From NCBI RefSeq assembly GCF_041321145.1, contig NZ_JBGGWA010000007.1:248001-312000 (forward strand): a stretch of DNA of 64,000 nucleotides, written 5' to 3'. This DNA is from Paraburkholderia sp041321145 (GTDB taxonomy: Bacteria; Pseudomonadota; Gammaproteobacteria; Burkholderiales; Burkholderiaceae). The notes below the pieces were generated by a model. It saw only the letters and a list, made by a program, of their open reading frames with translations. It was not told where the DNA came from and did no database searches. The position numbers and the translations under genes were made by a program. Each line of letters starts with the position of its first letter. Position 1 is the stretch's first letter. Of this stretch, positions 35,084 to 44,045 are shown one piece after another.

Positions 35084-36381
35084 ACGAGAGCGCCGTCATG
35101 ACGCCGCCCGCGCGCACTTCGAAGAAGCCTTTCTACCGCGCGCTGTATTTCCACGTGCTCATCGCCATTCTTCTCGGCGTGGTGCTCGGCCATTTCGATC
35201 CTAAGCTCGCCGTACAGATGAAGCCGCTTGGCGACGCGTTCATCAAGCTCGTCAAGATGGTGATCGGCCCGATCATCTTCTGCACCGTCGTCACCGGTAT
35301 CGCCGGCATGGGCGACATGAAGAAGGTCGGGCGGGTCGGCGGCAAGGCGCTGCTGTATTTCGAAGTGGTGTCGACGCTGTCGCTCGTGATCGGGCTCGTG
35401 GCCGGGCATCTGTTTCATCCTGGCACCGGCTTCAACCTGGATCCTGCGACGATCGATACCAAAGCGCTCGCCGGATTCACGACCGCCGCGCATCATCAGA
35501 ACACGGTCGAGTTTCTGATGCACATCATTCCCGATACCGTCTTTAGTGCATTCTCGACCGGCAACGTACTGCAGATCCTGCTGATCTCGGTACTGTTCGG
35601 CGCTGCGCTTGCAGCCACGGGAGAACACGGCCGCCCACTGGTCCGGATGATCGACCACTTTGCGCAGACTTTTTTCGGCATCGTCCACATCATCATGAAG
35701 GTCGCGGCGATCGGCGCGTTCGGGTCGATCGCGTTCACGATCGGCACCTATGGCATCGGCGCCGTGCTGCCTCTGCTGAGGCTGATCGGAACGTTTTACC
35801 TGACGCTCGCCTTCTTCGTGCTGGTGGTGTTCGGCATCATCTCCCAGTTGCTCGGCTTTAGCCTCCTGCGTTTCCTGAGCTATATCCGCGAGGAAATCCT
35901 GATCGTGCTCGGCACGAGTTCGTCCGAGGCCGCGCTGCCGCAGATGCTCGAAAAGCTCGAAGGGCTCGGCTGTTCGAAATCGGTGGTGGGTCTCGTGATT
36001 CCAGCCGGCTATTCGTTCAATCTCGACGGCACCAACATCTATCTGACAATGGCCGTGCTGTTCATCGCGCAGGCCTTCAACATCGAACTCAGCCTGACCC
36101 AGCAACTGACGCTCGTGGGTGTCGCGATGCTGACGTCGAAAGGCGCGAGCGGCGTGGCCGGCGCAGCCTTTGTGATGCTGACCTCGACGCTGCTGGTGTT
36201 CCCGATCATTCCCGTGTCCGGCATGGTGCTGATTCTCGGCATTCACCGCTTCATGGGGACGGGGCTCGCGATCACCAACACCATCGGCAACGGTATCGCC
36301 ACCCTGGTGGTGTCGGCGTGGGAGCGAGAACTCGACCGTTCGAAACTGAACGCAGCCATGTCGCGCCGACGCGTGGACTGA
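35080..36381 (+). CDS. dctA: C4-dicarboxylate:cation symporter DctA
   Basis: 433 residues, close to the usual length. DctA/GltP hallmarks: YFHVLIAILLGVVLGH, FIKLVKMVIGPIIFCTVVTGIAG, the serine-rich hairpin GTSSSEAALPQML, and the substrate/cation motif PAGYSFNLDGTNIY, then TSKGASGVAGAAFVML. It imports succinate, malate, fumarate, or related acids (orotate, citrate in relatives) with protons or sodium. In this cluster it probably carries an aromatic-derived tricarboxylate or PDC (inference). Start chosen for overlap with the leader ORF; CGGAG also lies upstream. Confidence 0.93.
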   Translation: MNESAVMTPPARTSKKPFYRALYFHVLIAILLGVVLGHFDPKLAVQMKPLGDAFIKLVKMVIGPIIFCTVVTGIAGMGDMKKVGRVGGKALLYFEVVSTLSLVIGLVAGHLFHPGTGFNLDPATIDTKALAGFTTAAHHQNTVEFLMHIIPDTVFSAFSTGNVLQILLISVLFGAALAATGEHGRPLVRMIDHFAQTFFGIVHIIMKVAAIGAFGSIAFTIGTYGIGAVLPLLRLIGTFYLTLAFFVLVVFGIISQLLGFSLLRFLSYIREEILIVLGTSSSEAALPQMLEKLEGLGCSKSVVGLVIPAGYSFNLDGTNIYLTMAVLFIAQAFNIELSLTQQLTLVGVAMLTSKGASGVAGAAFVMLTSTLLVFPIIPVSGMVLILGIHRFMGTGLAITNTIGNGIATLVVSAWERELDRSKLNAAMSRRRVD

Positions 36382-36493
36382 ACGGCGAGCAGGCAAGGAA
36401 AAACCCGGGTGTTCTGCTGTCTGCGTGCGCATTCGCCCACGCAGCGGGAGGCGCTCGCGCATAAAAAATTACGAACTGGTTTGGAGATAAAAC

Positions 36494-37594
36494 ATGATGT
36501 CAACAAAGAACAGCGCGGGGATCCGCAGGCTCCCGAATCTCAATGCCGCCTGCGTGGGCACGGTATTGCTCGCCGCAAGCGGGCTCGTCGCACGTCCCGC
36601 TTACGCGAACGATTCGCAGGCAGCGGCCGGCGCAACGTCGGTTTCAACCTCATCCGTGCAGCTGTATGGCTTGATCGGTATGTATCTCGACAGTTCGAAA
36701 CTGAGCACGGCGCGAGCGAGCACTGTCCAGCTAGCCGGCGGCGGGATGAAAACGTCGTTCTGGGGTCTGCGTGGCCGCGAGGATATTGGCGGTGGCAATG
36801 CGGTGATCTTCGCGCTCGAAAGCTTTTTCAGACCCAACACGGGGCAGATGGGCCGCAATACGACCGACGGCCTGTTCTCGCGCAATGCCTATGTCGGCCT
36901 GACTGGCGCATACGGCACGTTCAAGTTCGGTGAGCAAACCAATCCAACGTATCTCAATCAGCAACGCGTCAACCCGTTCGGCTCGTCGGTGGTGTTCTCG
37001 CCGTTGATCGTGCAGTCGTACATCGCGAGCTACAACAACACGGCAATCGGCGACACCGTCTGGGCAAACTCCGTCGAGTATGTTTCGCGGAATTATGGCG
37101 GACTGACCGGAACGGCGATCTATGGCGTCAGCAGCGCGACCGGACATCAGGGCCGCGACAACATCGGTCTGCATCTTACCTATACGAAGGGACCGTTTAC
37201 GGCCGTGTTCTCGGCGCAGCGCGCAAGGGCGGCGGCGGTCGCGCCCTCGACCGGGCAAGATCTTTACCTCGCCGGCGCCACCTACGACTTCAAGGTGGTC
37301 AAGCTCTATGGGGCCGCGCAGATGACCAGCAACAACAATGTCGAGACCGGTTCGCATACGTATGAACTGGGCGTTTCCATTCCGTTGTCGCCGTCGAACG
37401 TAATCCTCGCCGAGTGGGCGCGCACCAAACACAGCGCGCCGCTTAACGGCAGCAGCGTGCGCAATACCGAATCCATCGCGTACGACTATATCTTGTCCAA
37501 GCGCACGTATGTGTATGTGGTCTATTCGCTCGACAAGCTGACGGCCAATCCGTCGGGGAGTACATACGGCGTTGGCCTGCAGCATACGTTCTAG
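36494..37594 (+). CDS. Gram-negative trimeric porin (Burkholderia type)
   Basis: 366 residues, signal peptide ending near PAYA. Mature part begins SSVQLYGLIGMYLDSS, contains LRGREDIGGGNAVIFALES, FSRNAYVGLTGAYGTFKFGEQ and ends with the outer-membrane insertion signature GLQHTF. A 16-strand general porin, presumably dedicated to entry of the acids used by the flanking genes. GGAGAT precedes the ATG. It sits between dctA and ligJ, an unusual but informative place for a porin. Confidence 0.93.
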   Translation: MMSTKNSAGIRRLPNLNAACVGTVLLAASGLVARPAYANDSQAAAGATSVSTSSVQLYGLIGMYLDSSKLSTARASTVQLAGGGMKTSFWGLRGREDIGGGNAVIFALESFFRPNTGQMGRNTTDGLFSRNAYVGLTGAYGTFKFGEQTNPTYLNQQRVNPFGSSVVFSPLIVQSYIASYNNTAIGDTVWANSVEYVSRNYGGLTGTAIYGVSSATGHQGRDNIGLHLTYTKGPFTAVFSAQRARAAAVAPSTGQDLYLAGATYDFKVVKLYGAAQMTSNNNVETGSHTYELGVSIPLSPSNVILAEWARTKHSAPLNGSSVRNTESIAYDYILSKRTYVYVVYSLDKLTANPSGSTYGVGLQHTF

Positions 37595-37693
37595 GGCGAG
37601 GTGACTGTGCAGCCGAACAAGGCTTGTTAGCGAAGTCGGCGCATGGCACCAGGGTAACCGCGCCGGTAATTCAATCAGTTGTTGGGAGCAACG

Positions 37694-38719
37694 ATGATCA
37701 TCGACATTCACGGCCACTACACCACCGCGCCGAAAGCGCTGGAGACGTGGCGCAACCGCCAGATTGCGAGCATCAACAGTCCGTCCGGGATGCCGAAGGC
37801 GTCTGAGCTACACATCGGCGACGACGAGTTGCGCGAGTCGATCGAAGGCAACCAGTTGCGGCTCATGCGCGAGCGTGGTCTGGATCTGACGATCTTCAGC
37901 CCGCGCGCCAGCTTCATGGCGCATCACATTGGGGACTTCCAGGTGTCCAGCACGTGGGCGGCGATCTGCAATGAACTCTGCTATCGCGTGAGCCAGCTGT
38001 TCCCCGATCATTTCATTCCGGCGGCGATGCTGCCGCAAAGCCCCGGCGTGGATGTCGCCACCTGTATCCCCGAACTCGTCAAATGCGTGGAGGAGTACGG
38101 CAACGTCGCGATCAATCTCAACCCGGATCCCTCGGGCGGCCACTGGACCAGCCCGCCGCTCTCGGACCGCTACTGGTACCCGATCTACGAGAAGATGGTC
38201 GAGTACGACATCCCGGCGATGGTTCACGTCAGCACGAGCTGCAACGCGTGCTTCCACACCACCGGCGCGCACTACCTGAACGCGGACACGACCGCGTTCA
38301 TGCAGTGCCTGACCTCGGACCTGTTCCGCGACTTTCCGACCCTGCGCTTCGTGATCCCGCACGGCGGCGGTGCCGTGCCGTATCACTGGGGCCGGTTCCG
38401 CGGGCTCGCGCAGGAACTCAAGAAGCCGTTGCTGAAAGATCATCTGCTGAACAACGTGTTCTTCGACACCTGCGTGTATCACCAGCCCGGCATCGATCTG
38501 CTCACGCGCGTCATTCCCGTCGACAACATCCTGTTCGCGAGCGAAATGATCGGCGCCGTGCGCGGCATCGATCCGGAGTCGGGTCACTATTTCGACGACA
38601 CGAAGCGCTACATCGAGGCGGCGCATATCGATGCGGACGAGCGGTACAAGATCTACGAGGGTAACGCGCGACGTGTCTACCCGCGCCTCGATGCAGCGCT
38701 CAAAACGAAGAGGCCTTGA
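37694..38719 (+). CDS. ligJ: 4-oxalomesaconate hydratase
   Basis: 341 residues from the ATG at 37694 (GGGAG 5 bases upstream). It begins MIIDIHGHYTTAPKALE with metal-binding His6 and His8 and follows the LigJ pattern throughout (LTIFSPRASFMAHHIG, MVHVSTSCN, FVIPHGGGAVPYHWGRFRG, ILFASEMIGAVRGIDPESG). It adds water to 4-oxalomesaconate to give 4-carboxy-4-hydroxy-2-oxoadipate in the protocatechuate 4,5-cleavage and gallate routes. This is the amidohydrolase-type LigJ, not the PIG-L-type GalB. Confidence 0.92.
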   Translation: MIIDIHGHYTTAPKALETWRNRQIASINSPSGMPKASELHIGDDELRESIEGNQLRLMRERGLDLTIFSPRASFMAHHIGDFQVSSTWAAICNELCYRVSQLFPDHFIPAAMLPQSPGVDVATCIPELVKCVEEYGNVAINLNPDPSGGHWTSPPLSDRYWYPIYEKMVEYDIPAMVHVSTSCNACFHTTGAHYLNADTTAFMQCLTSDLFRDFPTLRFVIPHGGGAVPYHWGRFRGLAQELKKPLLKDHLLNNVFFDTCVYHQPGIDLLTRVIPVDNILFASEMIGAVRGIDPESGHYFDDTKRYIEAAHIDADERYKIYEGNARRVYPRLDAALKTKRP

Positions 38720-38721
38720 AC

Positions 38722-39405
38722 ATGTATGAACTTGGAGTCGTGTATCGCAACATTCAGCGGGCGGACAGGGACGTCGCTGTAAAGCTCGGTGCGCTCGGGT
38801 CCGCTACCGTCCACGAGGCAATGGGACGCGTGGGCCTGATGAAGCCGTATATGCGCCCGATCTTCCAAGGCGCGCAGGCAGGTGGCACGGCGGTCACGGT
38901 TCTGCTGCAACCGGGCGACAACTGGATGCTGCACGTCGCAGCCGAGCAGATCCAACCGGGCGACGTCGTCGTGGCCGCGGTCACGGCGGACTGCACGGAC
39001 GGTTACTTCGGTGACCTGCTGGCGACGAGTTTCAAGGCGCGGGGTGCACTCGCTCTGATTATCGATGGCGGCGTGCGCGATGTGCGCGTGCTGGCCGAGA
39101 TGAACTTCCCGGTATGGAGCAAGGCGATCTCGTCCAAAGGCACGGTCAAGGCGACGCTCGGGTCCGTGAACATTCCCGTGGTCTGCGCCGGGGCGCTGGT
39201 GAGCCCGGGCGATGTCGTCGTCGCGGACGACGATGGTGTGGTTGTGGTGCCTGCGACTTCGGCGCAGAAGGTTCTCGAGAAGGCGGCCGCGCGCGAAGCC
39301 AACGAAGGTGAGAAGCGGGCGAAGCTGGCCTCCGGCGTGCTCGGCCTCGATATGTACAACATGCGCGAGCCATTGCAACAGGCCGGACTGCGTTATATCG
39401 ATTGA
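38722..39405 (+). CDS. ligK: 4-carboxy-4-hydroxy-2-oxoadipate aldolase/oxaloacetate decarboxylase
   Basis: 227 residues, HMG/CHA aldolase family. Recognisable blocks: LGALGSATVHEAMGRVGLM, LLQPGDNWMLHVAAEQIQPGDVVVA, GDLLATSFKARG (phosphate/carboxylate loop) and the metal site IIDGGVRDV. It splits CHA to pyruvate and oxaloacetate, feeding the TCA cycle. It starts 2 bases after ligJ with AAGAGG upstream; an in-frame TTG six bases earlier is rejected. Confidence 0.93.
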   Translation: MYELGVVYRNIQRADRDVAVKLGALGSATVHEAMGRVGLMKPYMRPIFQGAQAGGTAVTVLLQPGDNWMLHVAAEQIQPGDVVVAAVTADCTDGYFGDLLATSFKARGALALIIDGGVRDVRVLAEMNFPVWSKAISSKGTVKATLGSVNIPVVCAGALVSPGDVVVADDDGVVVVPATSAQKVLEKAAAREANEGEKRAKLASGVLGLDMYNMREPLQQAGLRYID

Positions 39406-39419
39406 AAAGGGCAGCGGAC

Positions 39420-40127
39420 ATGATCATGGGTCGAACAATGAGTCAACAGATCTCCGGCATCTCATCGATGGCCACGCGCCAAGTGCTGGCCCAGCTGGTC
39501 GAAGACTACGAGCGACTGTCGGGGCACCCGGTGGTCATCGAGTCGGTCGGCGGCGTCGCCGCTGCCCAGCGGGTTCAGGAAGGCGAGCCGTTCGATATCG
39601 TCGTGCTTGCGGCCGACGCGATCGATCGCCTGGCCGCAGCCGGCCGGATCGATCCGGACAGTCGGGTCGACCTGGCCCGTTCCGGCGTGGCGATTGCGGT
39701 GGCAGCCGGGGCGCCGCGACCCGAAGTCGGCACTGAAGCGGCCGTTCGCGACGCCATTCTGGCCGCACGCAGCATCGGCTATTCGACGGGGCCCAGCGGT
39801 TCTCACCTGACTCGCTTGTTCGAGCGCTGGGGCATTGCCGAGACTATTGGGCCACGTCTCGTACAGGCGCCGCCTGGCGTTCCGGTAGGCACGCTGGTCG
39901 CGCGCGGGGATGTCGAGCTTGGCTTCCAGCAATTGAGCGAGTTGATACATCTGCCGGGCATCGATGTCATCGGCGCTTTGCCCCCCGAAGTTCAGATCAT
40001 CACGGTCTTTTCGGCTGCCATATGCACAGCATCCAGACAAAAGGACGCCTCGGGCGCGTTGCTCTCATTTCTGGCCTCATCCCAGGCGAACTGCGCCAAG
40101 CTTCGTCATGGGATGGAGCCGACATGA
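39420..40127 (+). CDS. ModA-like binding-fold protein without signal peptide
   Basis: 235 residues. The fold is that of molybdate/sulfate-type binding proteins (VLAQLVEDYERLSGHPVVIESVGGVAAAQRVQEGEPFDIVV..., GYSTGPSGSHLTRLFERWG, LVARGDVELGFQQLSEL). There is no signal peptide: the first strand of the domain lies within 20 residues of the start, so the protein is cytoplasmic. It immediately follows ligK and no ABC subunits are adjacent. Role unknown: a small-molecule sensor/carrier or an enzyme of the pathway. ATG at 39420 chosen for the AAGGG upstream. Confidence 0.8.
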   Translation: MIMGRTMSQQISGISSMATRQVLAQLVEDYERLSGHPVVIESVGGVAAAQRVQEGEPFDIVVLAADAIDRLAAAGRIDPDSRVDLARSGVAIAVAAGAPRPEVGTEAAVRDAILAARSIGYSTGPSGSHLTRLFERWGIAETIGPRLVQAPPGVPVGTLVARGDVELGFQQLSELIHLPGIDVIGALPPEVQIITVFSAAICTASRQKDASGALLSFLASSQANCAKLRHGMEPT

Positions 40128-40149
40128 CAACTCAAAGAACAAAGGTTGC

Positions 40150-41709
40150 ATGAAACTCGCCACCAAACTCTGGATTTCAACTGCGTTGCTGCTGGTGCTG
40201 ATTTTCGGCATCGTTGGCTTGTCGATGTGGCGGTTCACAAGCATGGAAGTGCAACGGGAGAGCTCGCTGAAAATGCTGTCAGGGAAGGTGAGTGTTGCCT
40301 ACGCCTGGTCGAAACTCGCGGACATTGCGGCAGTGCGCACGCAGGCAATGATTATTAGCGCCGATCCCTCTTTGTCGGATGTCTTCAGACGCGACAACGC
40401 CGCGACGATTTCCCAGATCGCCGGGGTGCAGCGGACGATAGCCGCCCTCGCGCACACGCCCGCTGATCGGAAACAGCTCGACGCCATTGCCGGGTTGCGC
40501 AAGCAGGTGCTGGCAACCCGGGACAAAATCGTGGCACTGCGATCCAGCGAGGCCGGAAAGCCCGCGGCGCTTACCATGTTGAATGAGGAATACATACCGA
40601 TTCAGGCTACTTACGGTAAGGCGATCAGAACTTTCGTCGAACTGCAGGAGCAGCAACTGGCCATGGCCCAGGCAGATTTCGAACTTCAACGGCACATGGT
40701 TGTGGCGACAACAGCAATACTGATTGTGGCGCTCGCGTTGAGCGTACTGACCGGCGCTGCTGCACTGATCCGGTCAATCCGAAGGTGTTTGCTCGAAGTC
40801 AATCAATTGGCGGCGAGAATTGCGCAAGGTGACCTGAGCGTGGAGTTCACGGTAAGCCGGGTCGACGAATTTGGCGAACTGATGAAATCCATCCTCGCGA
40901 TGAACCGCTCGTTGGAGGGCATCGTTCAACGCATTCGCACCGCAGCCGAGAATATCGGTACGGCATCAAGCCAGATTGCATCTGGCAATCTCGACCTGTC
41001 GCAGCGCACGGAGCAACAGGCGGCGTCGCTCGAGGAGACGGCGGCCAGTATGGAAGAGTTGACCGGCACGATAAGGCAGAACGCTGACAATGCGCGGCAT
41101 GCCGGTACGCTTGCGTTGAGCGCCGCCGGCACGGCCGAGCGGGGCAACGAGGTCGTAAGCCGTGTTGTCGCCACGATGGCCGAAATCAATCAGAGTTCGG
41201 CGAAGATCGGGGAGATCATCGCGATTATCGAAGGCATTGCATTTCAGACCAACATCCTCGCGCTCAATGCAGCGGTCGAAGCTGCCCGGGCCGGAGAACA
41301 AGGCCGCGGCTTTGCCGTGGTCGCTGGAGAAGTGCGCACACTTGCACAACGCTCGTCTTCTGCGGCAAAGGAAATCAAGGACCTGATCGAAACGTCCGCC
41401 GAACGGGTACGTGCCGGAAGTGTGCTGGTGGAGGAGGCCGGCCGACGGATGAATGAGATCGATACGAGCGTGCGGCGCGTGACCGACATCATGGGTGAGA
41501 TATCCGCGGCTTCAACCGAGCAACAAACCGGTACTGAGCAGGTCGCACTGGCGGTCACGCAGATGGACGAAGTGACCCAGCAGAACGCCGCGCTCGTCGA
41601 AGAAGCGGCGGCGGCCGCAAAGTCACTAGAAGAACAGGGGCGTGATCTGAAGGCGACCGTCGCGGTATTCAGATTGTCGGACTATAAGCTTAATCCGAGC
41701 AATGCGTGA
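40150..41709 (+). CDS. Methyl-accepting chemotaxis protein
   Basis: 519 residues. One helix at about 7-29, a four-helix-bundle-like periplasmic domain (30-182), a second helix at 183-207, a HAMP segment (RSIRRCLLEVNQLAARIAQGDLS) and a long cytoplasmic coiled coil whose tip has the invariant IEGIAFQTNILALNAAVEAARAGEQGRGFAVVA. No C-terminal CheR-binding pentapeptide is seen. Only 22 bases separate it from the ModA-like gene, so it likely senses the substrate of this module. Confidence 0.92.
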   Translation: MKLATKLWISTALLLVLIFGIVGLSMWRFTSMEVQRESSLKMLSGKVSVAYAWSKLADIAAVRTQAMIISADPSLSDVFRRDNAATISQIAGVQRTIAALAHTPADRKQLDAIAGLRKQVLATRDKIVALRSSEAGKPAALTMLNEEYIPIQATYGKAIRTFVELQEQQLAMAQADFELQRHMVVATTAILIVALALSVLTGAAALIRSIRRCLLEVNQLAARIAQGDLSVEFTVSRVDEFGELMKSILAMNRSLEGIVQRIRTAAENIGTASSQIASGNLDLSQRTEQQAASLEETAASMEELTGTIRQNADNARHAGTLALSAAGTAERGNEVVSRVVATMAEINQSSAKIGEIIAIIEGIAFQTNILALNAAVEAARAGEQGRGFAVVAGEVRTLAQRSSSAAKEIKDLIETSAERVRAGSVLVEEAGRRMNEIDTSVRRVTDIMGEISAASTEQQTGTEQVALAVTQMDEVTQQNAALVEEAAAAAKSLEEQGRDLKATVAVFRLSDYKLNPSNA

Positions 41710-41721
41710 GGCGTGTCTCGC

Positions 41722-41773
41722 AGTAGCGGCTCCAGCCTTAACCAGGTTCGTACCCGCTGCTAAAGCTCTTTTT
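41722..41773 (+). terminator. Candidate terminator after the chemoreceptor gene
   Basis: AGTAGCGG (41722-41729) can pair with CCGCTGCT (41754-41761) with one G-U pair, and five Ts lie at 41769-41773. The 24-base loop is long and the T-run starts several bases after the stem, so this is only a moderate intrinsic-terminator candidate. Confidence 0.35.
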
Positions 41774-41819
41774 GAAACATCCTCTTAGGTGGTCTGCTCG
41801 GTTGCGCGGCGGCAAACGC

Positions 41820-43193
41820 TCAAACTATGAACGCCGGGACAAGGTCCTGGCTGGTCTGCGCCAGAACCGCTGCGATCGCGCCCAACGCCGAGGTAAGGTC
41901 GGTCGGGGAGGGGGCGCCGAGACAAAGCCGAATGCCGCCGCTCAACGCTTGCAGATCGGCTGCGGTCGACTCAGGCGGAGTCACGATTACGCCGCGTGAG
42001 CGGGCAGCGTCAGCAAACTGCACGGCTTCCCGCATCGTCATCGGAAGCCACAGATGGAAGCCATCATGGTCCGGGCGTCGCATCGACTCACCAAGAAAGG
42101 ATCGAGCCAAAGCGTAACGACGCTTCGATTCTTCCTGAATGGACTCCGTGACAGCTTGCACTGTACCGTCGATCAGCCACTGCTCCAACACCGCGCAACT
42201 CATTGACGACACCATGAGCGCCGAAACTTGTAGCGCTGCTTCTGCCTGAGCGTACATTGTCTTCGGCGTCACAAGGCCGCCAATTCTTAACGCCGGATTC
42301 AGCGTCTTCGAGAGACTGTTCGTATACAACGTGCGCTCAGGTGCCAGCATCGCAAGAGGCGGTAGGTTTCGATCTGCGACGAGTGCATAGACGTCGTCTT
42401 CGATGATGGTGACATCGTGATCTCGACACACGTCCACTACTGCACGCCTACGAGCGAGGCTCATTGTGGTGGTTGTCGGGTTGTTCATGGTCGGAGAGAG
42501 GAAAACCGCGGTCTGGCGGTTTCCTTTCGCTTCCAGGGCCCTATCCAGCGCGTCGGGCACAATCCCTTCGCTGTCCGCGGGCACGCCAACCAAATTCAAC
42601 CCCAGGTGTCTCGCCAGGGCAATCGCGCCGGGATAGGTCTGCTCTTCGACGCACAGTATGCCGCCGACACCGCATGCCACGGACACGGCGACCGACACAG
42701 CGTGGTGCGCGCCACTGGTGAGAAGAAGACAGTGAGGATCCGCCTCCATTCCCTTGCCAGCGAACCACCGCGCCATCTGCCTGCGATATTCCTCGTGGCC
42801 GGCGGTCGGCGGATAAGAATTAAACAGGTCGGCGTCGACGCGCTTGGCCACTGCGGCCAGCGTGCGTGCAAGCAGCCGCTCGGTCATCAGCGCCGGCGGC
42901 ACATTCCGGGACATATCGATCATTGGGCCTCCGCGCGCTTGCGACACCGAAACGAACATGCCGCTTCCCTTCACGCTGCGGACGAGGCCCCGGCGTTCAA
43001 GAATCGCATAGGCTTTCGTCACGGTGCCGAGGCCAATTCCCAACTGGCTGGCAAGGTCGCGGTGAGCAGGCAGCCGGGCGCCGGCCTCGATATGCCCCTC
43101 GATAATGTCTTCGGCCAACGCCGTTACCAGACGATCAGATGGCGCAGCATCGACGGGTGCGAGCCGCGCATTCCAAGGTGATTTTGCACGCAT
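41820..43193 (-). CDS. MocR-type regulator (GntR HTH fused to PLP aminotransferase-like domain)
   Basis: 457 residues. N-terminal winged helix (LVTALAEDIIEGHIEAGARLPAHRDLASQLGIGLGTVTKAY...) then a class I aminotransferase fold with the PLP-binding SLSKTLNPALRIG lysine and YPGAIAL/SPTMNNPTT motifs. MocR proteins sense amino-compound ligands as external aldimines. The ATG at 43193 is used: an upstream GTG (43223) lies before the predicted transcription start. It is divergent from the SGNH-DUF1445-oxidoreductase cluster and is the obvious regulator of it. Confidence 0.92.
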   Translation of the reverse strand: MRAKSPWNARLAPVDAAPSDRLVTALAEDIIEGHIEAGARLPAHRDLASQLGIGLGTVTKAYAILERRGLVRSVKGSGMFVSVSQARGGPMIDMSRNVPPALMTERLLARTLAAVAKRVDADLFNSYPPTAGHEEYRRQMARWFAGKGMEADPHCLLLTSGAHHAVSVAVSVACGVGGILCVEEQTYPGAIALARHLGLNLVGVPADSEGIVPDALDRALEAKGNRQTAVFLSPTMNNPTTTTMSLARRRAVVDVCRDHDVTIIEDDVYALVADRNLPPLAMLAPERTLYTNSLSKTLNPALRIGGLVTPKTMYAQAEAALQVSALMVSSMSCAVLEQWLIDGTVQAVTESIQEESKRRYALARSFLGESMRRPDHDGFHLWLPMTMREAVQFADAARSRGVIVTPPESTAADLQALSGGIRLCLGAPSPTDLTSALGAIAAVLAQTSQDLVPAFIV

Positions 43194-43206
43194 AGCATTT
43201 TTCCCA

Positions 43207-43250
43207 ATAGTGTCACGTGACACTATATCGGTTTACATAGAGCGTCACAA
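43207..43250 (-). promoter_or_regulatory. mocR promoter overlapped by a 20-bp palindrome
   Basis: On the minus strand a -35 TTGTGA (43245-43250), 17 bases and a -10 TATAGT (43222-43227). The perfect palindrome 43207-43226 (core GTGTCACGTGACAC) covers the -10 and the expected start of transcription, consistent with autorepression. Further TGTCA-like half-sites follow towards the divergent genes: CGTCAC near 43244, TTGACAC at 43261 and AGTGACAG near 43273, so the same regulator could act on both sides. Confidence 0.65.
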
Positions 43251-43363
43251 TATGTACGATTTGACACATCGCAGTGACAGTCGCGATTGAGATGGTTGAC
43301 GCGCGTGGATTTCCCGCGTCCATAAATCGTATTCCTAATTTTTTACCAGGAGCTCGAAACAAA

Positions 43364-44005
43364 GTGAAGCAGATTGTCGTGTATGGCGACAGCGTGTCTT
43401 TCGGCATGATTCCGGGCAGCCGGGATCGCTATCCGTTCGACAAGCGCTGGCCCGGTGTACTGGAAAACTCGTTGAATGCCGAGGGCGCCTCGGTTCGGGT
43501 TATTGAAAACTGTCTAGCCGGTCGCAAGACCTCGTGGGACGACCCTTTCCGGCCGGGTCGTAACGGAGCACAAGGTCTTTCGGAAGTGATCGAACTTAAT
43601 TCACCCACGGCGCTGGTTTTGATCTCGTTGGGGACGAACGATTTTCAGGCCACACACGACATCAAGTCGTGGGGTTCGGCGCAGGGCGTTGCAAAGCTGG
43701 TGGACATCGTACGCCAGGCGCCGATCGAGCCAGGAATGCCGCGACCAGAGATCCTCATTCTGGCGCCTGCGGATATCGTCGAGCCGAAGGGGGAAAACAT
43801 CGTGAAGTTCGAGGGCGCACCTGCGCGTTGCAAGGGGCTTGTGGAGGCACTGAAGGCCGTCGCCGAAATCAAATGTGTTCACTTCTTCGACACGAATTCG
43901 GTGACGGGCGCAAGTGAGGTGGACGGTATTCATCACGACGACGTGCAGCACGTGAAGATTGGCAAGGCGTTGGCCCCGGTCATTCGACGCATCATCGGAA
44001 GTTAA
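43364..44005 (+). CDS. SGNH/GDSL-family hydrolase
   Basis: 213 residues from a GTG at 43364, with AGGAG 11 bases upstream; earlier codons lie in the promoter region. Catalytic blocks: GDSVSFG (Ser), the oxyanion Gly, SLGTNDF (Asn) and a C-terminal Asp-His pair in DGIHHDDVQH. No signal peptide, so an intracellular esterase/acyl hydrolase; arylesterase-like members act on small esters. First gene of the cluster and probably acts on an ester or acyl group of the imported compound (inference). Confidence 0.85.
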   Translation: MKQIVVYGDSVSFGMIPGSRDRYPFDKRWPGVLENSLNAEGASVRVIENCLAGRKTSWDDPFRPGRNGAQGLSEVIELNSPTALVLISLGTNDFQATHDIKSWGSAQGVAKLVDIVRQAPIEPGMPRPEILILAPADIVEPKGENIVKFEGAPARCKGLVEALKAVAEIKCVHFFDTNSVTGASEVDGIHHDDVQHVKIGKALAPVIRRIIGS

Positions 44006-44045
44006 ATCCGTGCTGTTCCCGGTCAGTTCGCTATGGAGAAACGCT

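Noticed and set aside
35005..36462. 485-codon minus-strand ORF opposite dctA
   Set aside because: Low-complexity Glu/Gln/His/Asp antisense of a membrane protein; no recognisable domain.
43274..43363. Longer N-terminus for the SGNH hydrolase (start at 43274)
   Set aside because: The extra 30 residues lie in the divergent promoter region and are not part of the SGNH fold; the GTG at 43364 has an AGGAG.
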